A stretch of DNA of 64,000 nucleotides, from assembly GCA_029717555.1 (NCBI GenBank), contig JAMDHS010000012.1, positions 186,001 to 250,000 of the forward strand, given 5' to 3'. Below the pieces are notes generated by a model. It was given only the letters and a program-made list of their open reading frames with translations, was not told where the DNA came from and made no database searches. The position numbers were made by a program, and so were the translations under genes. This document shows, one piece after another, positions 1-10,511 of the stretch (position 1 is the first letter of the stretch; the number at the start of each line of letters is the position of its first letter). The DNA comes from Peribolospora baueri. Taxonomy: Eukaryota; Basidiomycota; Peribolosporomycetes; Peribolosporales; Peribolosporaceae.

Positions 1-1009
1 CGGTGGAGGAAGAGGGTTTGAGTAAGCGAGTGGCGGAGAGGATGGAGGAGGCGGGGAAGGGTTTGAGTAGGCGAGCGGAGAAGAGGTTGAAGAAGGTGAC
101 GCGCTGGCCATTGCATCCCGGTTGGGGGGTGAGTCTTGACTTGCCACACTGGACTGGACTTGTCCGTCCGTCCGTCCTTCCTTCGCCATCTCCAAAGTCA
201 TAAACATTCCCTCATCCGCCCTCGTCTCCTTCCGCCGCTCCCGACGGACGGCGTCTCCTTTTCTCTCTCTCACGCAGCGCATGACCTCCCTCATGGACGC
301 CGACTTTGTCGTCCCAGAGGATCAGCAACGATTGCTCGCCGAAGCTGGTGGGTCATTCCTCGGTGTCGTGACGTCGTCCACAGGCGGCCAGGTGCAGGTG
401 CAGGCCGCAGGCCACAAGCTTACTTTATCGACCGGGACCCCGCTTTCTCATCTCGTTTGGGATGGTGCAGACTGGTACGATTGTCGTGTAAAATCGTCGT
501 CGCCGACAGGGTTGCAGGGGCCAAACCCTTCCCGACAGCACGACGGAGCGGACAAAGGTAAAGGTGCCACCATTCGATGCGACGACCCGCTCTCGTTGGC
601 CGAGTTTCGTTCCCAGCCGTCGAGCTCTGAGGCGCCGTCTGGATCTCGGAAGCGCAAGGTCTCTCCCGATGTGGAGGTGGCGGACGGAGGTGAGGAGGAA
701 GAGGCGGACGGAAGTGGGGAGGAAGGGACGGATGGAAGTGGGGAGGAAGGGACGGACGTGGACGACGCGAGCGAGAGTGGGCTTTCCGACTACGAGCGGG
801 CACAGAGGCAGACTCGAGGGGTGAAAAGGGCCAAAGGTGACGCGAACGAACCTTCTCCGAACGCGCGCGCCACCAGCGGCGGCGGCCGACGAGAATCGAA
901 AGAATCGACGCGGAGGACGGTGACGACGACGTCGTTCTACCCCCTCGACTCGTCCTCCTCGCCTCCGCCCATGCAGCCCGGCTCGTCCGGAGCGAGCTCC
1001 TCCGGCTAA
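1..1009 (+). CDS. Partial hypothetical acidic protein (3' part)
   Basis: The 3' part of a gene whose start lies left of the window. The frame is open from base 3. A GTGAGT donor at 129 and a CACGCAG acceptor ending at 277 define a phase-0 intron (129-277), so the exon at 278 continues the same protein across the ATG at 281. About 85 residues of mixed composition follow, then a long Ser/Glu/Asp-rich tail with short repeats of the type DGSGEEGT and basic patches (KRK, KRAKG). The stop is TAA at 1007-1009. I recognise no domain; composition suggests a disordered nuclear-type protein. The ATG at 281 could instead be the true start if the upstream exon is untranslated. The same frame stays open after the stop to 1144. 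Confidence 0.45.
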
Positions 1010-2345
1010 ATCTCCCCCTCCGGTGGTCATCACATCACGTCCCCAGACGGCTCTGAAAACGACAACTCGGGAGGCGGAAGCGAAAATGGTGGCCATATGC
1101 AGGACGACGACGACGACGAGCGCGCTTGTCCTGTAATGCGCTAACTAATCTCTTGGGTCGGGTCGTGTCATCTTCTGACGAAAGCATGAGCCGTTTTGGA
1201 AATCGGCAGGAAGCAGCACACCACGTCTTGACTCGCTTTCTTCTCCATCACGTCCGTCTTCGAACGTTGCAGCTGCAGGTGTACGCGCGCGACGCTCGTC
1301 GACCGATGCCAATGCGAGTTCCGCCCGCTCTCGCTCGGACCGGCCAGCCGGCGCGGGAGGAACGATAGTGTATTAGAAGGAAAACCTTGGGGCGGCGTTG
1401 GCGGACAAGAGGAGGAGGAAAGAAGGAGCGAGTCGCCGTTTTCGTCACGCCCTGCTCATCACGGCGGAGCGTTTGCCCCCGTGCAAATATTCGCGAACGA
1501 GGCCGTTCTCAGGGGCCGAGGTCCGTGAGCGAGGGGGAGAAGGAGGCGGCGACGACGAGGCGCGCGTTGAGGCGCAGCGCGACGGTGGCTGACGAGCCAA
1601 GAGGGGGGGACTGCGAAGACGACATAGGTAGGTAGCGGGACGGGCGCACGTCGACTTTTTGTCGTCTGTACGATCTTGAGGGTCTCGTGTATGTGTGTTA
1701 CGGCGCCGTATAGATACAATCCCAAGCGCCGCCGCGCAACATTACCGCCTCGGAGGGACACCGCGGAGCCAAGTCGCACAGCGTCGCAGCCGGAGGTCCC
1801 ATTGAGAAGACCAGCAAAGTGCCTCGGGGGGAAAGCGCCAATTTGCCAAGGAAGTGGGGAGCGGAAAGGCTGGGACGACACAAAGTCTCAAGAGTGCAGC
1901 AGTGATGGATTAAACAGGCGAAGACGAGAGCGGGAGGAAGAAGAAGACAAATGACGAGACGACGCAAGGAGGACGAAGGACGAAACGACATAGGAGGACG
2001 AAGGTGTGGCGGGCAGAGATGAGTAGGTACGTTACGCTCGAGGATAGGGTTCGGCTGAGAGGAAACAGAACGGAGCGAGCGGGCAAGGGTATGGACGATT
2101 GCGAGATCTGGGGTCTGGTTTTGGTCTTAAAGCAGCGAGTCGACGAGGCGAGGGAAAAGAACGGACGAGTAGGTCTACAGAACGAAGCAAGCCTCCCGTC
2201 ATTCCGATGGGTGGGGATAAGAAGAAAAAAGAAGACGTCGGATGTCTTGTGGATTACGTAGGCTTTCCACAAGGGTGAAGCGTGGCCGAATGGAGTCGCG
2301 AGATAGCGCAAGAAGGGGGAGGCGTACGGTCGAAGGGGAAGAACT
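1010..2345. other. Intergenic region, no convincing gene
   Basis: About 1.3 kb between the unknown left-hand gene and the 3' end of the tubulin gene. Only short frames occur on both strands, Arg/Pro-rich and without splice or domain logic. It probably holds the two 3' UTRs. Confidence 0.5.
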
Positions 2346-4838
2346 TTACTCCTCAGTGACCTCCTCTTCGTAGACGCCTTCCTCCTCGACGTACTCTTCT
2401 TCGGCCGTAGCGGCTTCGTACTACGTGCGAGCACACCAAAACCAAAAGCTGTCAATATATATATCCGAAAAGACTGACGATGGCAGAAGGAGACCGATCG
2501 CTCACCTGCTGGTACTCGCTAATAAGGTCGTTGAGGTTGGACTCGGCCTCGGTGAACTCCATCTCGTCCATGCCTTCCGCGGTGTACCAGTGAAGGAAAG
2601 CCTTGCGCCGGAACTGAGGAAAGGACGAGGCGTAGACAGAGCGCAGAGTTGAGCAAAGCGTGAGAATCCAAATCAATCCAGCCACGTTTCGGAACCAGAA
2701 AGCTAAGCTGAAAGAGTCATGTCGCTCGAGTCGTTCATCTCCTTCATTTCGTCTCCGACGACGTCCATCATCGTCTTCTTCTTCTTCGCTTGACCGCGAA
2801 TCAATGGCGGCCAATCGTCGTCAGGCAGTCTCCTGCCGTGTCCCGTCTCCAACGCATCTCACTCCGATCCCCATGTCCCCGTCTGCACGTCGGGCGCTCG
2901 CCCTGCCTGAATGGCCACGCAAACAAAGAAAACATAGCTAGGAAGGAAGAAAATTGGGCGGGCAAAAGTGGGACTCACCATGAGGCTGAACTGGTCATGC
3001 ACGCGCTTGAACAGGTCCTGGCAAGACGTGGTGTTGCCAATGAAAGTGGCGCTCATCCTCAGGCCGAGCGGTGGAATGTCGCAGAGCGCTACGAAGCAAC
3101 AGAGACAAGGTAAGTTTGCGATAGTTTAAAGACGGTCTATGTGAAGACCAGAAAAACCCATCAAGACCGGAAGGAAGACTCACAAGTGAGCGTGTTCTGA
3201 GGGATCCACTCAACGAACTGGTTCGAGTTCTTGGACTGGATAGAGTCCATCTCATGCTCCACGTCCCTGCTGCTTAGCTTGCCACGGAAAATGGCGGCGA
3301 CAGTGAGGTACTTGCCCAACCGTGGGTCCGTCGCAGCCATCATGTTCTTCGGGTCGAACATCTAGATTCGAAGGTGGCGGCAAGGGTAGACGGGAGCAAG
3401 CATTACGTTAGGAAGCGGCGAGACGGAAGAAGTACCCCAACTGGCTCAAGATCGCAACGGACGGAGGAAACAAGGGCCTCTTACCTGCTGCACGAGCTCG
3501 GGCACGCTGACCTGCTGGTACGCCTTGCCACCAGGAGCGACGAGCGGGGCAAAGCCGCAAATGAAGAAGTGGAGACGAGGGAAGGGAACCATGTTGACGC
3601 CAAGCTTGCGGAGGTCCGAGTTGAGTTGACCGGGGAAACGGAGGGTCGTGCTGCAGCCGGACATAGCGTAGCTGACGAGCTGGTTCAGGTCCGTATAGTT
3701 GGGGTCTTTGGTACGCAGAGTGCGTTGGCAGATGTCGTACAGGGCCTCGTTGTCCAGGCAGAAGGACAGGTCGGCGTTCTCGACCAGCTGGTGGAAAGAG
3801 AGCGTGGCGTTGTAGGGCTCGACAACAGTGTCGGAGACCTGAGAAATGGAGGTGTGCAATTAATCAGGGTCAATGAATGCCTCTGTAGCTCCCTCGGCCA
3901 AGAGAGAACAGATGGTGTATTGACCTTGGGCGAGGGAAGAATGGACCACGTGGAGATCATGCGATCGGGGTACTCCTCCCTAAGCTTGGAAAGCAAAGCA
4001 GTGCCGAGACCGGATCCAGTACCGCCACCGAGAGAGTGGAGGAGCTACAGAGAGGCGAGAGAGCACAGGGCGGCCCGGCGCGGCTCAGCGTGTTTGGCTC
4101 TTACAAGAAAAATGAGAAGGCAAGTGCGAAGCATACCTGGAAGCCCTGAAGCATGTCCGTCCTCTCCACTTCCCTCCTTGCGACGTCCATGATCGAGTCG
4201 ATGAGTTCCGCGCCTTCGGTGTAGTAGCCCTGAGATACACGACGGAGAAAGCAGACGAGGTTCATAAGCGAAGGAAGACTGGAACATAAATGAGATCGGA
4301 GGGGCCCAAGCTCAAACTCACCTTGCCGAAGTTGTTTCCGGCGCCGCTCTGCAGAGCATGTCAACGGCGCAAAATCCTTCAATAACATGTCTCATAACCA
4401 TTCCCAACCCGTTGGAAGCGCCTCACCTGACCATGGACAAAGGTATCCGGCCTAAAAAGCTGGCCCAAGGTACCGCCACGAATAGCGTCCAGGGTGTTGG
4501 GCTCGAGGTCAATCTGCAGCGAGCGGGGCACGTACTTGCCATTGTCGGCCTCGGAGAAGTAGACGCCAATGCGATCGGTCTGATAAGCGTCAGCGCCGCG
4601 GTAGTTGCCCGAGCCGTCGAGGCCGTGCTCGGCCAGGATGGTCTGCCAGAAGGAGGTACCAATCTGATTACCGGCCTGGCCGCATTGGAAGCTGGGAAGT
4701 CGGGGGTGGACGAAGGAGCGATGAGAAATTGTGAACAGAAGAGAGGGCGCGGTGAATGATCGCCACAGCCGCAGACAAAATAAACGGAGCAAAAAGCTGT
4801 GAGCGGGGTCTATCAACTCACCTGATGAGCTCGCGCAT
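2346..4838 (-). CDS. TUB2: Beta-tubulin, divergent at benzimidazole-site residues
   Basis: Beta subunit of the alpha/beta-tubulin dimer, the microtubule building block. Ten exons join in frame: 4822-4838, 4427-4691, 4322-4348, 4137-4229, 3925-4044, 3485-3838, 3184-3361, 2979-3088, 2506-2613 and 2346-2420, giving 448 residues, the normal family length. It begins MRELI (the autoregulatory MRE-I motif), has the GTP loop GGGTGSG at residues 140-146, and ends in a short acidic tail ([17 protein letters not shown]). By residue count from Met1, position 6 is Ser (usually His), 167 is Trp (usually Phe), 198 is Leu (usually Glu), while 200 is Phe as usual. The first exon is only 17 bp. The donor after exon 5 is GTCAAT, weaker than the others. 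Basidiomycetes often carry two beta-tubulins, so this may be the divergent copy; only one is in the window. Confidence 0.95.
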
Positions 4839-5201
4839 TTGGATTAAATGAGGATATTAGGGGGTCGTGGGTTTATGAAAAGAGAAAATATAAGAAGGAG
4901 GTGCAAGGTGGAGGCAGGGTAAGGGTGGACGATTGTGAGGACGGACAGCTCGGCTCGCGTGGAGGCGCGTTCGATGAGACGCACTCCAACGGCGTCTCAC
5001 TCCAAGTCCGCCTAACTCCGCAAGACTCAAAACTCCCTCCTACCAAGTGGACAAGGGTACACAAGCGAGACCTGGAATGAAGAGGAGCGCTTTGTGATAT
5101 TGCTTCTACCGGAGTAGTCATACTACAGAGAGGGTATTCAACCCGATCCCAAGCGAGGACCATCCAATCCAGCCCATTGCTTCCATCCGCAACCGACGCC
5201 C
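4839..5201. promoter_or_regulatory. Tubulin upstream region / LysM gene 3' side
   Basis: A 363 bp gap upstream of the tubulin ATG (read on the minus strand) and downstream of the LysM-protein stop. It should contain the tubulin promoter and 5' UTR. I see no clear TATA box. Confidence 0.4.
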
Positions 5202-8070
5202 TCAGACTCCCTCCCCTTGCTTTCCAGGCACCTCCCCTGCCCAAGCCCCGCCGAACAAGCTTGGCCTCGCGCGGACCTGGCCAGACGCGGATCCTGACCT
5301 GGAATGCGCTGAGCCCAGGCCTGCGCCAGCAACGGAGGGCACTTCCTCAAGGTCCATCTGAATCACTTTCCCTCCCTGCTCTTCCACATCACCTCCCCGT
5401 CGAAGGGGTGGCCGAGACCGTGGCGCTCTCGCCCTCAGGGACGACGACCTGGACGCGGACGCGGACGCAGATGCAGAGCCGGAAAGCTCGCTAGCGGTGG
5501 AGCGCCTCACGTCGTCCAATTCGTGATGCTCCTGCTGCCCGAGACGTTGAGCGTGCCACCGACCTTCTCTGTCCTCGTTCTCCCGCTCGCCATCATAGAA
5601 GGTTGGTCCCACAGCCCTCTTGCTCGACTTCGCGGAGCGGTTCCTCACTCTTATGGTGTAAGGCACCCCTGGGCCGACGCTGGAGCCTAGGAGGCCGTCT
5701 ATGCTCATCTCCTCCCCATCCGACCGCCCCACGCCCACCCATCTCCTTGTCCCACCGCCTGGGCCCGCTCCACTTTCGAGGTTCGAGGCAGCGCCCTTGA
5801 GCGATGCCTGCGCCTCAGAAAGCAACTTGGTTCCCACCCTCGAGACGGTGGCGTACGCGCTGGAAGCGGCTCGCTCGAGCTGGGAGTACGCGTCATCTTG
5901 CTGCATGGCGCCAGGGAAAGGAAGGGCCGAGCCCGGTGGACCGCCCGCACCAGTGATGGTGGTCCAGGTCGTGGTGGTGGACGAGGGGGTCGAGAGATGG
6001 TGGCGATGAGAAGGAGAGGCCGACGAAAGAGGCGTCGGTCCAGTAGACAAGAAGGCCAGCGGCGCGCTGTTAGGTGGGGGCAGAGAAGAGAGTAAAGACG
6101 ACTGCGATGGGGACGTCGGACTCGACGGATTAGCGACGGCCGCGGAGACCGAGCCGCCTCGAGCACGTCTTTGGCCTCGGCCGAGCAGCACGTCCTCTTG
6201 TGTGCCCAGCGTCCTCGGCTGGTCTTCTGAGGCGGTGCGCAAAGGACGTTGCTCGCGAGGCTGATGGGGAGGGAAATACGTGAGATGAGAAGAAGGGACG
6301 CGCTCGACATGCACGACGTGGCGGGGTATGTTGGAGGCCGAGGTGGAGGTCGCGGAGGCAGAGGCTGAGACCGAGGTGGGGGAGGTACCTCCCCGTACGT
6401 GCTTTGAACGCCCTTGGACGGACTCGTCCACGCCCACTTCCCCCGACCGGTGGCCCACTGGTGATCCGACAGCGCCAGGCGCCCCAGTGACTCCGTTGAT
6501 ATGAGAGGGAGGCGCAGGTGAAGTAGAACGGGTGTAGGCCTTGTTGGTTGTCGATAAGAATCCCGTGGCCACGTCATCCTGCTCTTTCACCCAGCTTTGC
6601 GTCGTCTGGGCCGGGGGGACCTCCCCGACCTCGGCGAGCGACCTTCCCTGCCAATCGCTCGACTCTGCTAGAGCGTCACCAGTGCCTGTCCTCGTTGCCT
6701 CGCCCTCGGCCGCCTTTGGCGTGTCCGCGGGAGGCGGGCGGGGCACAAAGACCGACTCTGTACCTTCGATCGTAATGGTCGCGTTCAAAGGCTTATGTCG
6801 GCATTCTTCAACGGGAATGAAGACGTGCTTGCGCAAATGGATAGAGTCCGAGGGCCACATCTTGTTTGCACGGCGCAGGGTGGTCACCTGCGTCGTACGG
6901 CAAAAGCGAAAGGTGACGACCCCACTTGGCGATAAGCAGCTGCAACACAAGCCAGCCAAACGTGTGCAAACGCCTTGACCGGAGCGAAAGGGCGAAAGGC
7001 TCCCTTTGGACACTCACGTCTATCCCAAATGCCAAAGCAACGCTGGCCAACGAATCGCCCTTTTGCACCTCATACACGAAGACCTGCCGCATCGTGTCTC
7101 CCAATCTCCTTTCTGGGCCATCGCCGCCCTGGAAATCTCTCTCCTTGCCCTTGCCCTTTGGCCTACCCTCGTATCCTGACTCGGATGCATACCCCACCTC
7201 CGCCGACTCTTCCCTCACCCATCCTCCGAACCCAGAAGGTCTCGGACCTCGATCCTCCGACGCCGTCGTCCTCGCCGCTGTCCATCCGTACGCGACGTCC
7301 TCCGATCGCGCAAGCGAAGGCGGCGCTTCCGTGTCGCTCCGGTTCCTCGAATGCCCCTTACCTCCCGCGAGACCATGAACGGCTGGAGGTAGCCCGCTGC
7401 CGATGCCGACTTCTCGAAAGGAGCTTGTGAGCTCCGAGAGGAAGCTCCCCAGCCCGCTGCCTAGGCGCGAGGTCGAAGAGGTGGGCCCAACGGCGTGACC
7501 ATTGATCGGCTTGCCCTTGATGTTGCTATCCACATCCCTGCCCCTGCCCCGGCTCCCGTCCGTATGTTTCTCCTGTCTGTCCGAAGGCGAAGGCCGTAAA
7601 GGATGGTGCGGGGCGTTCGACGTGTACGAGGAAAAGGAAGGGCGACCTATCTGTGGAGTGGGGGAACTCTTCCAGTCTCGCCCACCATTCGTCTCGTGAT
7701 GATCGCCGTCGTCGCCGCCGCCTCCACCACTAATGTCGAGATGGACGTTGGAACTGCTGGCGGCGCGCCGGTAAGAGAGGGTGCCCGAGCTCGTACTCGG
7801 AATGGTAGACGAGGCGATGGGTGCGATGGAAGAGGAGAGACGGCCGGCGGTGCTACCGGCGTGGCCTCCACTGCCATAGTAGGGAGAACGACGATCCGGC
7901 AAGAAGGACGAATAAGACAGGTCGTCGCCATGTGCGTGCCCGTCTCTGCTCGCCCTCGTCCTCGAGCCGTCGGCGCCGTCGCCAGCGCCAGCGTCGGAGC
8001 CAGTACCCGTGCCGGTGTTGCCGGCGCCAATGTCAGAGCTAGGCTCGGCGAGGAGCGAGCTCGGGGACAT
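5202..8070 (-). CDS. LysM-domain protein without signal peptide
   Basis: Two exons (7018-8070 and 5202-6887) join at a phase-0 intron (donor GTGAGTGT, acceptor ACGCAG), giving 912 residues. The splice rebuilds one LysM domain at about residues 333-380: VFVYEVQKGDSLASVA, then the second half with RRANKMWPSDSIHLRK and VFIPVEEC. The rest is low complexity: a Gly/Thr/Asp-rich N-terminus and a long Ser/Pro/Arg-rich C-terminus. LysM domains bind N-acetylglucosamine polymers when secreted, but here the domain is internal, no signal peptide or membrane segment is visible, and the protein looks cytosolic, like the intracellular LysM proteins of eukaryotes. A carbohydrate ligand cannot be inferred. The start at 8070 is the first ATG of the open frame. 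Confidence 0.8.
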
Positions 8071-8392
8071 GGCATGGATGTGTCAAGGGCTGGCGGCAGA
8101 GCTTGAGCCCAATAAGACATTCAAGAAAGGACGAAAGGGAAGGACGAGAGGGATGGCCGCTTAGCATGGAGGTATCCAGGTGATGGAGCCAGTCAGTATC
8201 CGGTGTCGAGGACCAACGCCGTGGTTGCCGCAGCCGGTGGAACCCGGCCCCTTCATCCATTCGGCCATTCAGCGAGCTTCAACGAGGTGAGCGCGAACGA
8301 TGACCATTGATCATTAATTGCACGTGGCGAAAGGTTTCGTGGGCGGCGAAGATGAGCACGGATGGTCACCGAAGCTTCTTGTGCAAGTACAT
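8071..8392. promoter_or_regulatory. Upstream region of the LysM gene
   Basis: About 320 bp upstream of the LysM-protein start on the minus strand. No open frame of note and no recognisable element. Confidence 0.35.
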
Positions 8393-8688
8393 CTAGCTAT
8401 CTCCGCCAGCGCCAGTGTAAAAGCGACGACGAGCGAGCGAAGAGGGCGGGTGAGCTCTGCGGCTAGCGTTCTTGCCGACCTCTTCCTCTTCAGAGCCGTC
8501 CTTGCTGCCGACGTCACTGGCGGCATGGAGGCCGGCCATGTCACGCTCTCGCACTGGCTTGTCTAAATGTGCAGTCTGCTGGACAAAGTGTTTCTTGCTC
8601 TCCAGTCGATCTGGCGAACGATGCCACCAAGGGAGGCGGAGGATGCCCACGCCGACGTGCATGATCGACCTCGACGGGCAGCCGCTGG

Positions 8689-8994
8689 TCACTCCAGTTG
8701 CCCCTCCATCCTGCCCATCGACGCCCCCTTCTCCTCCGGTCGGCACCGACGTTCTTCCTCAGCTTCGACCCGTTCTATGACCAGGCTGTAGGGGCGATTG
8801 GGCACTGCAACCTCGGACACCTTTTCCTCGGGAGGTCCCTCGGGCACAGAGGAAGAGGAGACGTCCTCCTTCACCGACGGCGAGAGAGACGCAACGGAGG
8901 CGGTCGTTTCGGTGGGAGCCTCGGATCCGGAGATGGACATCAAATTGGAGAATGCCTCGAAGAAGTAGGGTGGTGATGGTGATGGTAAAGCCAT
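8689..8994 (-). CDS. Doubtful small acidic ORF
   Basis: An uninterrupted 101-residue frame, Ser/Glu/Pro-rich (segments such as SGSEAPTETTASVASLS and EGPPEEKVSEVAV), with gene-like composition but no known domain. A second gene-like segment in another frame on the same strand (about 8395-8600, containing KPVRERDMAG and DGSEEEEVGK) could be a downstream exon, ending at a TAG at 8393-8395. I could not find a clean donor/acceptor pair joining them. Its ATG overlaps the proposed start of the plus-strand neighbour, so at least one of the two starts is probably wrong. Confidence 0.3.
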   Translation of the reverse strand: MALPSPSPPYFFEAFSNLMSISGSEAPTETTASVASLSPSVKEDVSSSSVPEGPPEEKVSEVAVPNRPYSLVIERVEAEEERRCRPEEKGASMGRMEGQLE

Positions 8995-9966
8995 GCGCGC
9001 GGCGACCGCCGTCTTACGTATCCTCGACGATGCGGGGAGTGAGGCCTTTCTCGCTGGACGCCTTGGCTATCTATTATAGATAGCTGTCAGCCAGACCGCC
9101 TCGTATAGGCGACGTTGAGATGCGCAAGTCCGTACGCTGCCTGTACCTGCCGAGAAGCCCAGGGTGTCCGAGGAACCGGCAAAGGAGCCCAAGGTGTCCA
9201 AGGAACCGTCCGAGGAGCCCAATGTGCCCGAGTCCGCGTCGACGACGAAAGAAGAGGACGCGAGCGCGAGGGCAAAACACTACACCGGTTCCCCTCTTTC
9301 CTCCCTATGCGCCTACCTCACCCTCTTCCTCAACGCCGTCCTCAACCTCCTCAAATTCTTCCTCTTCATCCTTTTCGTTTGGCCCCGCGAAATATGGGCC
9401 TTACGCGCTCCTGCTGCTCAAGTCCTTGCCGGCTCGGCTCTTCCCCGCGTTGATGTGGAGGGAGGGAAGAAGCGAGACGGTGTGGTCCAGCTGGAATTGT
9501 GGAAGGCCCGAGCGATCGTGAACCTGCTCCCGCCCGCCAAGGTAGGTGAGGAAATGGACGCGCGGCTGAAGAGGACGGTAGAGAGGTTGATGGAGTTTAA
9601 GCATCTGGAGAAGGGTGAGAAGGAGGGTCAGGGTAAAGGGGGCGGTGATGAGCAGGGAGATAAGCAGGAGGAGGAGGTTGGGGAGGACAGAAGGCGGAGA
9701 ATGGATGAGCTGGCTACGGAGTTGGAGCGAGAGCGTGAGCGTCCCATCTTCTATCCGTCCACGCCGTCCTCGACTGGTCGCGCTCATCCATCCACTCGCC
9801 CGTTCATCTCGCTCTCCTCTCTTTATCACTCTCAGCCCTTTTCAGCCTCACCCCGCTCACCATCCGTCTCCTTGGGGCGTCCACCTTCCTAGCGTCGGTA
9901 GCGCTGCTCTATGTCCAGTACGTCGTCATCAAGAACCTCGTCAGGCCGTTCTTGTCTCTTCTTTGA
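8993..9966 (+). CDS. Hypothetical membrane protein
   Basis: Proposed exons 8993-9038, 9120-9734 and 9836-9966 join in frame to 263 residues. The second intron (9735-9835, GTGAGC...CTCTCAG, phase 1) is well supported because it moves the frame from a charged helix into a hydrophobic C-terminus (LFSLTPLTIRLLGASTF, then VALLYVQYVVIKNLV). The first intron and start are tentative. Layout: a Pro/Glu/Lys-rich N-terminus with imperfect repeats of EEPAKEPKVSKEPS, a membrane segment around LCAYLTLFLNAVLNLLKFFL, a highly charged middle, then one or two more hydrophobic segments. I recognise no family; an ER or nuclear-envelope protein is possible but unproven. Confidence 0.5.
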
Positions 9967-10511
9967 GCCGATGAGACGGTTCGTCCGCCTCCACCCGCTT
10001 CCCTCGTGGGCGGACAGGCGGGTGGCTTGCTTCACTCAACGTGCGAGAACGGAGCTTGGCGGCCTTGCGCTCGACTTCGATGGCCCTGCTCGTCAGTAAT
10101 ATCATCTGCCACGCGTACGTTCGGCTCGTCGCTTTTGTACCATGTCTTCTTCAGCTCCATGCGGATTCCCTTCATCGGCGAGGAGGCACAGCCAGCCGGC
10201 CAACCTCGTCGGCTCGTCTTCGCTCCGTCTCCAATGCTGTCACGATCGATTCCATTGCTTCTCGCCTACCCCACTCTGTTACCCATGCCGACCGTTTTAC
10301 CGATCGTTTGGCCCCGTCTGTTCAATCGAATACCCAGATCCTTCTGAGTCTCTGAAGGGATGGCGCACTGTTCATGCTTTTCCTCTAAATCACTCCTGCG
10401 AGAGTATTTGCAGGGAGACCTGGCTTCCTTGCGAAAATAGACAGTGGACCGCGAAAGTCGTCCTAGGCACCGCTCCTTCCAGTCCATCCTGTCCCTCTCT
10501 GCGATAGCCTC
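9967..10511. other. Convergent 3' gap
   Basis: About 545 bp between the 3' ends of the membrane-protein gene and BCS1. Short frames only; nothing recognisable. Confidence 0.45.

Noticed and set aside
5705-6577. A 290-residue Arg/Pro-rich frame overlapping the LysM gene on the same strand
   Set aside because: Shadow of the LysM protein frame; no domain, and it lies inside the supported exon.
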